A DNA stretch of 64,000 bases from Bacteroidales bacterium (GCA_017549145.1 JAFYVM010000020.1:142879-206878); one strand, 5' to 3'; shown: positions 33,535-43,597, counted from the stretch's first letter. Numbers and translations are program-made. Notes: generated from the letters alone by a model not told the origin.

Positions 33535-35784
33535 ATGCAGTCTAGAGTGTTTTTTACAATAGCGTTATGCGCGGCGTTGGTTTCTTGCTCAGGGGATAAG
33601 AGTGAGATGGACGCTTATATAGATGACCTTATGAGCAAGATGACAGTTGAGGAGAAGATAGGTCAGATGAACCTTCCTGTTGCCGGGGATATTGTGACTG
33701 GTCAGGCAAAGAGCAGTAATATTTCTGAGAGAATCAGAAAAGGTGAAGTAGGAGGGTTGTTTAATCTTAAGGGGGCAACAAAGATTGAGGAGGTTCAGCG
33801 TATAGCAGTTGAACAGTCCCGTCTTGGTATCCCTCTTTTGTTTGGAATGGACATCGTTCATGGATATGAGACAATGTTTCCTATTCCTCTTGGACTTTCT
33901 TGTTCATGGGATATGGAGGCTATAGAACTTTCTGCGCGAATAGCAGCTCAGGAGGCTAGTGTTGATGGAATCTGTTGGACCTTCAGTCCTATGGTTGATG
34001 TTTCTCGTGATCCGAGATGGGGACGCGTAAGCGAGGGCTCCGGTGAAGATCCGTATTTGGGAAGCAGGGTGGCCGAGGCAATGGTTCGAGGCTATCAAGG
34101 ACCGATTCTCTCCTGTGTTAAGCATTTTGCTCTCTATGGAGCATCTGAGGCTGGAAGGGATTATAATACTGTGGATATGAGCAGAATCCGTATGTATAAC
34201 GATTATTTCCCTCCTTATAAAGCAGCCGTAGATGCAGGAGTGGCTTCGGTTATGGCTTCGTTCAATGAGGTTGATGGCATACCTGCCACAGGAAATAAAT
34301 GGCTGTTGACAGATGTGCTCCGAGAACAGTGGGGATTTCAAGGTTTTGTGGTTACAGATTATACTGGAATTGAGGAAATGATTGCCCACGGAGTCGGTGA
34401 TTTTGAGTCTGTAAGTGTGCAGGCACTTGAGGCTGGCGTCGATATGGATATGGTCAGCGAGGGCTTTGTACAGAAGCTCAAGACTGCTCTTAAGAAAGGA
34501 CTTGTGAGTATGAACGATATAGACACGGCTTGCCGAAGAATCCTCGAGGCAAAATACAAGCTAGGTCTTTTTAGTGATCCATATAAATTCTGTAAGCCAG
34601 AAGAGGCTTCGCAAGTAGTCTATTGTCAGGGATATAGGGATGTAGCGCGCAGAATTGCCTCCGAGAGTTTTGTCCTTCTAAAGAATGATGGTGTCCTACC
34701 TCTGAAGAAACAGGGTACTATAGGCCTCGTCGGTCCTCTTGCGGATACTCGCAGCAATATGCCCGGAACGTGGAGTGTGGCAGCTCGTCTGGATGTTCCG
34801 AAAACCATTCGTGAAGGTCTAGTGGAGGCAGTTGCAGGAAAGGCAATGGTCCTGTATGCAAAAGGCTCTAATCTGGTTTCTGATTATGATCTGGAGATGC
34901 GTTCGACTATGTTTGGACGCGAGCTAGGAAGGGATCATCGTACTGATAAACAGCTTCTTGATGAGGCTTTAGCTGTGGCTCGTAGCTCAGATGTCATCAT
35001 AGCTGCTCTTGGCGAGTCCTCGGAAATGAGCGGAGAAAGTTCTTCCAGAACTGATATCTCAATTCCTGATGTGCAGCAGGAGTTGCTTAAGGCATTAGTT
35101 GCAACGGGAAAACCAATTGTGCTGTTGCTTTTCAACGGTAGGCCTTTGACCTTGAATTGGGAAGCAGAGAATGTCCCTGCAATCCTGGATGTGTGGTTTG
35201 GAGGAAGCGAAACTGCTGATGCCGTAGCTGATGTGCTTTTCGGAGAAGTCAATCCTTCCGGTAAGCTTACAATGACGTTCCCTAAGAATGTCGGTCAGAT
35301 TCCTATTTACTATGCGGCTAAGAACACAGGACGTCCGCTTCAGGAGGGACGTTGGTTCGAGAAGTTTCGTTCAAATTACCTTGATGTGGATAATCAGCCG
35401 CTCTATCCGTTTGGATACGGACTCTCCTATACTACATTCGAGTATGGTCCAGTTACTCTAAATGCAAAAGAAATTGAGGCCGGTGAGACTGTAATGGCTG
35501 AAGTCGTGGTCAGAAATACCGGTAAAGTAGCAGGAAAGGAAGTTGTGCAGATGTATATTCAGGATGCCGTGGGTTCTACGACACGTCCGGTGCGTGAGCT
35601 GAAAGGCTTCCAAAAAATCTATCTGGAGCCAGGTGAGAGCAAGATTGTGTCATTTGAGATTACACCTGAATTGATGAGTCACTATAATTCAGAGCTTAAG
35701 TTTGTTGCAGAGCCCGGCGAGTTTATTATCTTTGTAGGAACGGATTCCGAAACACGGAACTCTTCATCGTTCAATTTAAGATAG
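33535..35784 (+). CDS. Glycoside hydrolase family 3 beta-glucosidase, lipoprotein (1)
   Basis: 749 residues. A lipoprotein signal with lipobox LVSC begins at ATG 33535; the frame is open upstream but that part is not signal-like. The GH3 N-terminal barrel has HFALYGASEAGRDYN and the nucleophile Asp in GFVVTDYTGIEEM; the second domain carries GESSEMSGESSSR, where the acid/base Glu is expected; a fibronectin-III-like domain ends the protein. Likely a BglX-type periplasmic or surface beta-glucosidase that removes terminal glucose from oligosaccharides. CYTH and regulator genes follow closely, suggesting one transcript. Confidence 0.92.
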   Translation: MQSRVFFTIALCAALVSCSGDKSEMDAYIDDLMSKMTVEEKIGQMNLPVAGDIVTGQAKSSNISERIRKGEVGGLFNLKGATKIEEVQRIAVEQSRLGIPLLFGMDIVHGYETMFPIPLGLSCSWDMEAIELSARIAAQEASVDGICWTFSPMVDVSRDPRWGRVSEGSGEDPYLGSRVAEAMVRGYQGPILSCVKHFALYGASEAGRDYNTVDMSRIRMYNDYFPPYKAAVDAGVASVMASFNEVDGIPATGNKWLLTDVLREQWGFQGFVVTDYTGIEEMIAHGVGDFESVSVQALEAGVDMDMVSEGFVQKLKTALKKGLVSMNDIDTACRRILEAKYKLGLFSDPYKFCKPEEASQVVYCQGYRDVARRIASESFVLLKNDGVLPLKKQGTIGLVGPLADTRSNMPGTWSVAARLDVPKTIREGLVEAVAGKAMVLYAKGSNLVSDYDLEMRSTMFGRELGRDHRTDKQLLDEALAVARSSDVIIAALGESSEMSGESSSRTDISIPDVQQELLKALVATGKPIVLLLFNGRPLTLNWEAENVPAILDVWFGGSETADAVADVLFGEVNPSGKLTMTFPKNVGQIPIYYAAKNTGRPLQEGRWFEKFRSNYLDVDNQPLYPFGYGLSYTTFEYGPVTLNAKEIEAGETVMAEVVVRNTGKVAGKEVVQMYIQDAVGSTTRPVRELKGFQKIYLEPGESKIVSFEITPELMSHYNSELKFVAEPGEFIIFVGTDSETRNSSSFNLR

Positions 35785-35787
35785 AAC

Positions 35788-36255
35788 ATGGCACAGGAAA
35801 TAGAAAGAAAGTTCTTGGTTGCAGGTGACTTCAAGCAGTATGCAAGGAAGTCGGAACATATAGTCCAGGGGTATCTGAACTCTACTCCGGAGCGTACCGT
35901 GCGTGTGCGCATAAAAGGCGATAAGGGCTATATGACAGTTAAAGGTATCAGTTCGCAGAGTGGGGTAAGCCGTTTTGAGTGGGAGAAGGAAATTCCTGTA
36001 AATGAGGCGAGGGAACTGATCAATATCTGTGAACCAGGAGTAATTGACAAAGTCCGCCATCTTGTTGATGTAGGGGAGCATATATTTGAGGTGGATGAGT
36101 TCTATGGGGATAATGAGGGGCTGGTTCTGGCTGAGATAGAACTCTCAACTGAGGAGGAAGAATTTGCAAAGCCTGATTGGCTAGGTGAGGAAGTGACAGG
36201 AGATATCAGGTATTACAATTCCATGCTAATGAAAAATCCTTATAAGGGTTGGTAA
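35788..36255 (+). CDS. CYTH-domain protein (triphosphate tunnel metalloenzyme)
   Basis: 155 residues, a single CYTH domain. The signature ExExK motif is EIERKFL at the start; RVRIKGDKGYMTVKG, RFEWEKEIP, VDEFYGDNEGLVLAEIEL supply the conserved charged tunnel residues. Bacterial members hydrolyse inorganic tripolyphosphate or thiamine triphosphate, or act as class IV adenylate cyclases; sequence alone does not say which. No signal peptide, so cytoplasmic. It sits 3 bp after the GH3 gene and 14 bp before the sensor-regulator. Confidence 0.88.
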   Translation: MAQEIERKFLVAGDFKQYARKSEHIVQGYLNSTPERTVRVRIKGDKGYMTVKGISSQSGVSRFEWEKEIPVNEARELINICEPGVIDKVRHLVDVGEHIFEVDEFYGDNEGLVLAEIELSTEEEEFAKPDWLGEEVTGDIRYYNSMLMKNPYKGW

Positions 36256-36269
36256 AACTTAAATTATCT

Positions 36270-39041
36270 ATGAAAAAGATCTGCGCGAGATTATTGCTTG
36301 CGGCCTTGTCGTTATTGTTTGGCATTCAGACATTTGCTTTGGATGTCAATGATTTTACGTTTAAGCATCTGACTCATTCTGATGGTCTTTGCAGTCAGCG
36401 AATCTATTCAATCAAGCAGACTGCTGATGGCGCTCTCTGGTGGGCAGCCAAGAATTGTGTCGAGCGTTACAATGGCGTGGATGTGAAGTGCTATAAGCTA
36501 AACGCTCCTGAAGGTGTGAGTTTTCAGGCAGGACGTTATCTGAAGCTATGGCTATCTGCCGATGGAGTTCTATATGCTTTTGATAATAAAGGTGAGATCT
36601 TCGAATATAGCTCTCTCAAGAACGCATTTTCTTTAAAAATAGATCTTCGAACCATTATGGGTTCGGAGATGATTCTTAATGATATCCACATTTTCGGTAA
36701 TACGATATTCCTGGCGACTGAAGCAGGTGTATATACTCTTGATGGTCAGCAGCTCACCCCCGTGAAGGAGGGAGTTGTTGCAAATGCTTTGGTTGCAGTA
36801 GGGGATAAGGTTTATATCTGTACTGTGGAGGGCGTCTTTGAGTTTCAGCCTTCTATAGGTGTGAACTCTCTGAAGGCCATAGTTACAGGAAATGTTGTGA
36901 GTGGATTCTATGATGAACATAATGGCTGCCTGTGGCTCGGATGTTTTACAGAAGGTGTCAAGGTGGTGAGTTTTGCTAAGAATGGTAAGGTGTCTTCTGT
37001 TGAATCTGTCGTTTCTACTGACATAGATATTAAGAATCCAGTAAGAAGCATAGCAATCTGTAATGATGAAACCATGCTATTGGGTATAGATGGTATGGGA
37101 GTATATAAGGCGTCGAGAAAAGCTGGAGAGTCCGGAAATTTTTATGCTGAGCCTCTTTTTGATGCTAACAATGGTCAGAGGGGAGTCCTTGGCGGCAACG
37201 GAGTGTATTCTGTTATCTGTGATTGCTGGGGAAATATAGTTGTCGGGTCATATTCTGGTGGTATAGATGTCGCGCACCCTGTCGGAATGGCTTCCAAAAT
37301 ATTCCGTCACCAGCATAATAATCAGCAGTCCATCCTCAATAACCATGTAAATACTGTCATTCAGACTCCGGATGGACGCTTGGTCATGGGAACAGATAAT
37401 GGAGTAAGTGTTTATGATGAGAAGAATAATTCATGGGTGCACTCCTCTAATGGATCCGTGGTTATTGATCTTTGTGTTCTTGATAATGGTACTTTAACGG
37501 CTGCGACATATGGTGGAGGAGTACTTGAAATCATGCCTGACGGTCGAGCAAAACAGATATATAGTGTAAGGAATGGTGTCCTGAAGGATGACTATGTCTA
37601 TTGTATTTATGAGGATAGAGATAATGGACTTTGGATGGGATGTCTTGATGGCCCGTTAGTATATAAGAATAAGTCTGGTCTTAAGTACTTTGATCTGCAT
37701 AACGTGAAGGATATCTTGCAACTTCCTGATGGTAATGTTGCTGTCGGTACTGTTAATGGCTTGTTTGTGATTACACCGAACACAGGTGAAATCGAGGAAT
37801 TCAACTATTCTCCTGCTGGAGCTCAGGATGTGAGCAGGTATGTGTGTGCACTCTATCTTCAAGGAGACAAGTTGTGGATTGGAACTGATGGCGGAGGTGT
37901 ATATGTGGCAGATATGAAGGTGCCGGAGGATAGAAGACAGATTCTGCTGTCCAATGGACTGCCATCCAACACAATATCCAGCATTTGCGAGGATATGTAT
38001 GGAAGAATTCTGATTGCAACTGATTATGGCCTTGCTTATGTGGATACAGATTATCCGGATAAGGTAATCAATGTCAATTATGGATATGACATCGATTGTG
38101 AGTATGTAGGAAGTGCTGTCGCGAAACTCTCGGATGGACGTATCCTATATGGAACGACTACAGGTGCACTTATAATCAATCCGGATAGTCTGAAGGAGCT
38201 GGATTATGCTGCAAATCTTAATGTTATCGGCGTAAGGTATGATGTTGACGGAGGTGGTTCTGTTCAGGAGGAGAGTGTGGCTATACAGAACGGTAGAATA
38301 GATTTGTCGTATGATAACAGCACTTTCGATCTTTGTTTTGAGTGCATAAATCTGAGCAATCAGAATGATATCGCCTATTGTTATAAGATTGAAGATGAGG
38401 AATGGAGCGAACATAGCTCTATTCAGCATATTCGATTCATCAACATGAAGCCTGGCGAATATAACTTGACACTCAGGTGCGTAAGCAACAGTTGTGGTGT
38501 TGTCCTTGATGAGGAGGTCATAACTATTCGAGTGGCGCACCCATGGTGGAGTTCATGGTGGATGTGGGTGATATATTCTTTAATCATCATATTGGCTTTC
38601 TATGGCTCGTGGTATTTCTATCGACTCCATACGCAGTATATGCATCTGGTGGTAAATAACCCTAAATTGTTTACCTTGCCAGTGCCTATCAGACGTGCAG
38701 AAAAGCAAGCTGCAGCAGAAAAGGCTGATGATGGAAAGGATTTCGTGGAGAAAGCGACTAATCTGATTGTTCAATACTTGTCTGATTCTGACTTTAATAT
38801 AGATAGACTCTGTCGCGAAATGGCCATGAGCCGAACAATGTTCTATTTGAAGCTGAAGACTTATACCGGTAAATCTCCTCAGGATTTTATCAGAGTTATC
38901 CGTCTCGAAAGAGCTGCCGCATTACTCCGTTCCGGTACATCTGTAGCCGATGCTGCAGCTATGACTGGCTTTGATAACGCTAAGTATTTCAGTACTGTCT
39001 TCAAGAAGTATTTTGGGGTATCCCCGTCTAAGTGTAGATAG
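36270..39041 (+). CDS. One-piece propeller sensor with AraC output (no kinase, no receiver)
   Basis: 923 residues. Signal peptide (MKKICARLLLAALSLLFG...), then two seven-bladed-type regulator propellers (about 25-660, with repeats such as DGALWWAAKNCVERYNG, NGLWMGCLDG, DKLWIGTDGGGVYV), a Y_Y_Y-like domain (about 670-755), one membrane helix (about 764-785), a 40-residue linker and a C-terminal AraC HTH (about 824-923, MAMSRTMFYLKLK and FDNAKYFSTVFKKYFGVSPSK). Classical hybrid two-component systems of glycan loci put HisKA, HATPase and receiver domains between helix and HTH; here none of these exists. It should sense glycan fragments in the periplasm and bind DNA directly beside the GH5/Sus genes. 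Confidence 0.9.
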   Translation: MKKICARLLLAALSLLFGIQTFALDVNDFTFKHLTHSDGLCSQRIYSIKQTADGALWWAAKNCVERYNGVDVKCYKLNAPEGVSFQAGRYLKLWLSADGVLYAFDNKGEIFEYSSLKNAFSLKIDLRTIMGSEMILNDIHIFGNTIFLATEAGVYTLDGQQLTPVKEGVVANALVAVGDKVYICTVEGVFEFQPSIGVNSLKAIVTGNVVSGFYDEHNGCLWLGCFTEGVKVVSFAKNGKVSSVESVVSTDIDIKNPVRSIAICNDETMLLGIDGMGVYKASRKAGESGNFYAEPLFDANNGQRGVLGGNGVYSVICDCWGNIVVGSYSGGIDVAHPVGMASKIFRHQHNNQQSILNNHVNTVIQTPDGRLVMGTDNGVSVYDEKNNSWVHSSNGSVVIDLCVLDNGTLTAATYGGGVLEIMPDGRAKQIYSVRNGVLKDDYVYCIYEDRDNGLWMGCLDGPLVYKNKSGLKYFDLHNVKDILQLPDGNVAVGTVNGLFVITPNTGEIEEFNYSPAGAQDVSRYVCALYLQGDKLWIGTDGGGVYVADMKVPEDRRQILLSNGLPSNTISSICEDMYGRILIATDYGLAYVDTDYPDKVINVNYGYDIDCEYVGSAVAKLSDGRILYGTTTGALIINPDSLKELDYAANLNVIGVRYDVDGGGSVQEESVAIQNGRIDLSYDNSTFDLCFECINLSNQNDIAYCYKIEDEEWSEHSSIQHIRFINMKPGEYNLTLRCVSNSCGVVLDEEVITIRVAHPWWSSWWMWVIYSLIIILAFYGSWYFYRLHTQYMHLVVNNPKLFTLPVPIRRAEKQAAAEKADDGKDFVEKATNLIVQYLSDSDFNIDRLCREMAMSRTMFYLKLKTYTGKSPQDFIRVIRLERAAALLRSGTSVADAAAMTGFDNAKYFSTVFKKYFGVSPSKCR

Positions 39042-39049
39042 GACTGCAA

Positions 39050-39102
39050 GGTTTCAAATCTGTTAATGGTTTCAATTCTGATATGTCAGTTTTGAAACCA
39101 TT
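39050..39102 (+). promoter_or_regulatory. Candidate operator: repeated GGTTTCAA boxes before the GH5/Sus genes
   Basis: GGTTTCAAATCTG (39050-39062) and GGTTTCAATTCTG (39068-39080) are direct repeats 18 bp apart, and TTGAAACC (39092-39099) repeats the box inverted, making an 11-bp stem 39065-39075 / 39092-39102. Direct repeats at about two helical turns suit AraC-type dimers. The hairpin followed by TTATTGTTTT could also be the terminator of the regulator gene. A weak promoter (TTTG 39108-39111, 20 bp, CTGTTTTG 39132-39139) follows, as expected when an activator is needed. Confidence 0.5.
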
Positions 39103-39175
39103 ATTGTTTTGGCTCAAACCTGGAAAAATGTCTGTTTTGCTAAATTGGCAAAGCTAACCACAGAATAACACGGAT

Positions 39176-40375
39176 ATGAAACTGAAACATGCGTTTATGG
39201 CCGTATTGGCAGTGTTTGTACAGGCTTGCGCCCCTGGTGATATGACACCTTCAAACACATGTGCCGCTCAAATCACAGCAAAACAGTGGAATAAAGAGAT
39301 CAAAGCCGGTTGGAATCTTGGTAATCAGCTCGAGTGTGGAGCTAAAGGTGTGGATGGAGAGTCTGTGCAGATTTCAAATCCTTCAGGATCTATCACGGCT
39401 GAAACAGCCTGGGGCAATCCGATTGTGACTAAGAAGACAATCAAGGGAGTTAAGGATGCAGGTTTTGATGCTATACGTATTCCGATCCGTTGGCAACATC
39501 ACATCACAAATGCACAGGCAATGAGTGTAGACCGTGCATGGATGGACAGAGTGAAGGAAATCGTGGACTGGTGTCTGGAGTATGATATGAAGGTCATCAT
39601 CAATACTCACCATGATAAGTGGCTTGAGAGTCGTCCGTTGAATCAGTATAAGGAAGAGACTTGCCAGAAGCTGGCCCTTTTGTGGTTGAATATCGCCAGC
39701 GAGTTCGCTTCTTATGACTATCGTCTTGCATTTGCTGGTACAAATGAGGTTCACGAACCTGATAATTGGGGCAAACCTACAGCCGAGAATCTCGCAGTTC
39801 AGAACGCATTCAATCAGACATTTGTCGATATCGTCCGTTCTACAGGAGGAAATAATCTGAAACGTCATCTCATCGTACAGACATATGTCTGCAATCCAGA
39901 GTTTGGTCTGTATAATAATGATTTCATCATCCCGACAGATATTGAAGGTAATGGAAACGACTACATGAGTGTCGAGTTCCATTATTATACTCCGTGGGAC
40001 TACTGCGGAGAGGGAAAACGTTATTTCTGGGGTGCGCCTTACAAGGAGTACGGCGGATCAGAAATGGATGAACTGAATATGGAGTCCTTGTTTGACAAAG
40101 TGGAAAAAACATGGGGCTCAAAGGGTTTAGGTATAGTTATCGGTGAGTGGGGCGTCACTGACCACTACAAGGCTGACCAAATGGACCTTGGACGTCAGAA
40201 TATCTCATATTATTGTAACTATTTGACATCTCTTGCCCGACGATACGGCTATTCTACTTTCGTTTGGGATAATAATTACTTTGGTAACGGCGCTGATAAA
40301 TTCGGAATTCTCGACCGCCGTAAAAACATGAATCCGACAGCACAATGGATGCTTAAAGGAATCTTCTCGAAATAA
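39176..40375 (+). CDS. Glycoside hydrolase family 5 endo-beta-glucanase, lipoprotein
   Basis: 399 residues. Lipoprotein signal with VQAC, then a TIM barrel. AGWNLGNQLE and ETAWGNPIVTKK are typical of subfamily GH5_4; FDAIRIPIRW, INTHHDKW, acid/base Glu in AGTNEVHEP and nucleophile Glu in VIGEWGVTDHY are all in place. GH5_4 members cut xyloglucan, mixed-linkage glucan or cellulose chains internally. It is anchored as a lipoprotein, likely on the cell surface, and heads the SusCD operon. Absence of GH31, GH43 or GH95 nearby argues against a full xyloglucan locus. Confidence 0.92.
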   Translation: MKLKHAFMAVLAVFVQACAPGDMTPSNTCAAQITAKQWNKEIKAGWNLGNQLECGAKGVDGESVQISNPSGSITAETAWGNPIVTKKTIKGVKDAGFDAIRIPIRWQHHITNAQAMSVDRAWMDRVKEIVDWCLEYDMKVIINTHHDKWLESRPLNQYKEETCQKLALLWLNIASEFASYDYRLAFAGTNEVHEPDNWGKPTAENLAVQNAFNQTFVDIVRSTGGNNLKRHLIVQTYVCNPEFGLYNNDFIIPTDIEGNGNDYMSVEFHYYTPWDYCGEGKRYFWGAPYKEYGGSEMDELNMESLFDKVEKTWGSKGLGIVIGEWGVTDHYKADQMDLGRQNISYYCNYLTSLARRYGYSTFVWDNNYFGNGADKFGILDRRKNMNPTAQWMLKGIFSK

Positions 40376-40417
40376 CTAATACCAATTAAATAACACAAAC
40401 CTATAATCATTTGAATT

Positions 40418-43400
40418 ATGGAACGAAACTATCACAAAATGATCTGTGTGATTGCTTTGTTGGCATCTATGCTGGCAGCAGGCATACAGTCGGCATCGGC
40501 TACGGAAGCAGCTGGTGTCTCAGCGGTCGAGCAGACTGCTAAGGTTTACGGTACCGTAACAGATGCAACAGGTCCGGTTGCAGGTGCTGCCCTTCAGGCG
40601 ATTGGCAGTAACGCAGGAACTGTTACAGATGAGAACGGTAAGTTTGAACTGGACGTTGAGCCGGGAACACTTCTTCTGGTATCATGTCTTGGTTACAAGG
40701 ACATCAATGTGGTAGCTGCACCGGGAATGCAGGTTGTCCTTACAGAAGACACAACAGCACTTGACGAAGTCGTTGTGACTGCACTAGGTATCAAGAGAGA
40801 CCGTAAGGCTCTAGGTTATGCTCTCAGTGAAGTTAAGGGTGAAGAACTTACAAAGGCAAAGGAGCCTAATGTAATCAACTCTCTCGCTGGTAAGGTAGCA
40901 GGTCTTATTATCAACGAGACTGCCGGTGGCCCTTCAGGTTCGACACGAGTTCTTCTTCGTGGTAACACTGAGATGACAGGAAATAACCAGCCTCTTTATG
41001 TGATTGATGGCGTTCCATTGGATAACACAAACTTCGGTAGCGCCGGCCTTGCAGGTGGCTACGACCTCGGAGATGGTATTTCAGCAATCAATCCTGATGA
41101 TATCGAGAACATGACAGTTCTTAAGGGTCCTGCGGCATCTGCACTTTATGGTAGCCGTGCTTCTCACGGTGTGATCCTCATCACTACAAAGAAAGCTGAT
41201 AAGGAGAAATTCACTATCGAGTACAACGGTTCGTTCACTCTCGACTCTCAGCTTGCCAAGTGGGATAATATCCAGCAGGTTTACGGTATGGGTTACAATG
41301 GAGACTACACTAGAGATGCTAGCTCAGGTACTAATATGAGCTGGGGTCCTAAGGCTGATAACTTCGATGTAACTTATTTCGATGGCGATACTCGTCCATT
41401 CTATATGTATAAGGATAATACTTCAGGATTCTTCCGCCTTGGAGGTACAATGCAGAACTCTCTTATCCTTTCTACTCACACTGGTAAGACAGGTGTACGT
41501 TTCTCATTCACAGATATGCGTAATCGCGATATCCTTCCGAATACAAACATGAGTCGTGATAACTTCAATCTTCGCGTGAATACATCAATGGGTCAGTTTG
41601 ATCTTGATTTCACAGCAAACTACACTCGCGAGGATGTAAAGAACCGTCCAGCTCTTGGTGATTCACAGAGTAACGTAGGAAAGAACCTTATGACTCTTGC
41701 CGGTACCTACAATCAGTCATGGCTCCAGAATTATGAGAATGCCGATGGTACTTATGCTAACTGGAACGGACTTGATCAGTACAACAAGAACCCATATTGG
41801 GACCTTTATAAGAACAGAAATACTACAGCAAAGGACGTTTTCCGTCTTTCAGGCCGTGTGACATGGAATGCAACACCTCATTTCAAGGTTCAGGGAACAA
41901 TCGGTACAGACATGAACAAGATGTCTTTCGAGGAAATGACATATCGTACAACTCCTGGTGCTGCAGCAGGTAAGATGGAGAGCCAGATCTTCAACAACAG
42001 AACTCTCAATGCAGAACTCCTTGCAATCTACAACAATAATTGGGGTGAGTGGAATTTCACTGCAACAGCTGGTGGTAACATCTATAATGTAAACAACCTT
42101 ACAACATCATTCTCTGGTCTTGAGCAGCAGATGGACGATGTTTACAATATCATGAACTACGCAGAGCAGAGCGTTCAGCAGAGTACATACAGAAAGCAGA
42201 TCAACTCTCTCTTCGCAAGTGCAAGCGTAGGATTCCGTCGTACATATTATCTTGAGGCAACAGTTCGTGGCGACCAGTCATCAACTCTTCCTGTACAGAA
42301 TAATATATATGTATATCCTTCAGTTTCTGCGAGCTGGGTGTTCTCAGAGTATCTCCAGAACAAGAATATCCTTTCATATGGTAAGTTGAGAGCATCTTGG
42401 GCTCAGGTAGGTAGTGACACTGACCCATATCAGCTCGCTCTTAACTATGGTACAGCAAAATATGCTTATCCTGGTGCTGTTATCGGTATGATCAACAATA
42501 GCATACAGCCAAACTTCGATCTTAAACCGACAATGACATCTTCGTATGAGCTCGGTATCGAGATGAAGTTCCTCAATGGACGAGTAGGTATCGATGCTAC
42601 ATACTATGATCAGGATTCACGTAATCAGATCATCAGCCTTGCTTCATCTTCAACTTCAGGTTATTCTGCTCGCCTTGTCAATGCCGGTGAGATTCAGAAC
42701 AGAGGAGTTGAGGTTGCTATCAATGGTAGAGCAGTTCAGGCAGGTGACTTTGCTTGGGATCTCGGAGTAAACTTCGCTAAGAACTCTAACAAGGTTATCT
42801 CTCTCGTTGACGATATGGACTACTTCGAACTTGAGAAGGCAACATGGTGCGGTGTTTCAGTAGGAGCAGAAGTTGGAGAGGACTTCGGTTCTATCATCGG
42901 TAAGGACTTCCTCCGCACAGAAGACGGTCAGGCTATCATTGACCCTGAAACAGGTCTTCCTAAGGTTGACGAGGAGACAAAGACTCTCGGAAATGCTTCT
43001 TGGGACTGGACAGGTGGTTTCTACACTACTTTCACTTACAAGAACTTCCGCCTTTCTGCAGGATTTGACGTGAAGGTTGGTGCAGACCTTTACTCAATGT
43101 CAATGAGATCAGCTTACCAGACTGGTAAGGCAATGGAAACTCTTGAGGGTCGTGAGGCATGGTACATTTCAGAGGATGCTCGTGAGGCTGCAGGTATGAC
43201 ACTTGAGGCTTGGAGAGAGTCTGGAAATATGAAAGGATTCATCGCTCCGGGAGTCATTGACAACGGTGACGGTACTTTCAGACCAAATGATATTCCTGTC
43301 AACCCAGAGAATTACTGGAAATCAGTTGCTGAAAACGCTCCTGCAACATTCATTTATGATAACTCATATGTGAAGTGCCGCGAGATCACATTCGGTTACA

Positions 43401-43597
43401 CATTCCCAGAGAAACTTCTTGGAAAGAGAGTTAAGGGACTTAGCCTTTCATTCGTTGCAAGAAACCCATTCATCGTATGGAAGAACATTCCTAACATTGA
43501 TCCGGATTCGGCTTACAACACTTCAGGAATGGGACTTGAGTATGGTTCACTTCCTTCACGCCGCAGCTTCGGTTTCAACATCAACCTTAAATTCTAA
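40418..43597 (+). CDS. SusC-like TonB-dependent outer-membrane transporter
   Basis: 1059 residues. Signal peptide (about 1-29), carboxypeptidase-D regulatory-like beta-sandwich (about 40-110, VYGTVTDATGPVAGA...), TonB-box region DEVVVTALG, plug domain (about 125-260, QPLYVIDGVPLDN and GPAASALYGSRASHGVILITTKK), and a 22-stranded barrel ending FGFNINLKF. With SusD it imports glucan oligosaccharides across the outer membrane. No STN domain, so no direct anti-sigma signalling. Follows the GH5 gene after 42 bp and precedes SusD by 12 bp. Confidence 0.95.
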   Translation: MERNYHKMICVIALLASMLAAGIQSASATEAAGVSAVEQTAKVYGTVTDATGPVAGAALQAIGSNAGTVTDENGKFELDVEPGTLLLVSCLGYKDINVVAAPGMQVVLTEDTTALDEVVVTALGIKRDRKALGYALSEVKGEELTKAKEPNVINSLAGKVAGLIINETAGGPSGSTRVLLRGNTEMTGNNQPLYVIDGVPLDNTNFGSAGLAGGYDLGDGISAINPDDIENMTVLKGPAASALYGSRASHGVILITTKKADKEKFTIEYNGSFTLDSQLAKWDNIQQVYGMGYNGDYTRDASSGTNMSWGPKADNFDVTYFDGDTRPFYMYKDNTSGFFRLGGTMQNSLILSTHTGKTGVRFSFTDMRNRDILPNTNMSRDNFNLRVNTSMGQFDLDFTANYTREDVKNRPALGDSQSNVGKNLMTLAGTYNQSWLQNYENADGTYANWNGLDQYNKNPYWDLYKNRNTTAKDVFRLSGRVTWNATPHFKVQGTIGTDMNKMSFEEMTYRTTPGAAAGKMESQIFNNRTLNAELLAIYNNNWGEWNFTATAGGNIYNVNNLTTSFSGLEQQMDDVYNIMNYAEQSVQQSTYRKQINSLFASASVGFRRTYYLEATVRGDQSSTLPVQNNIYVYPSVSASWVFSEYLQNKNILSYGKLRASWAQVGSDTDPYQLALNYGTAKYAYPGAVIGMINNSIQPNFDLKPTMTSSYELGIEMKFLNGRVGIDATYYDQDSRNQIISLASSSTSGYSARLVNAGEIQNRGVEVAINGRAVQAGDFAWDLGVNFAKNSNKVISLVDDMDYFELEKATWCGVSVGAEVGEDFGSIIGKDFLRTEDGQAIIDPETGLPKVDEETKTLGNASWDWTGGFYTTFTYKNFRLSAGFDVKVGADLYSMSMRSAYQTGKAMETLEGREAWYISEDAREAAGMTLEAWRESGNMKGFIAPGVIDNGDGTFRPNDIPVNPENYWKSVAENAPATFIYDNSYVKCREITFGYTFPEKLLGKRVKGLSLSFVARNPFIVWKNIPNIDPDSAYNTSGMGLEYGSLPSRRSFGFNINLKF

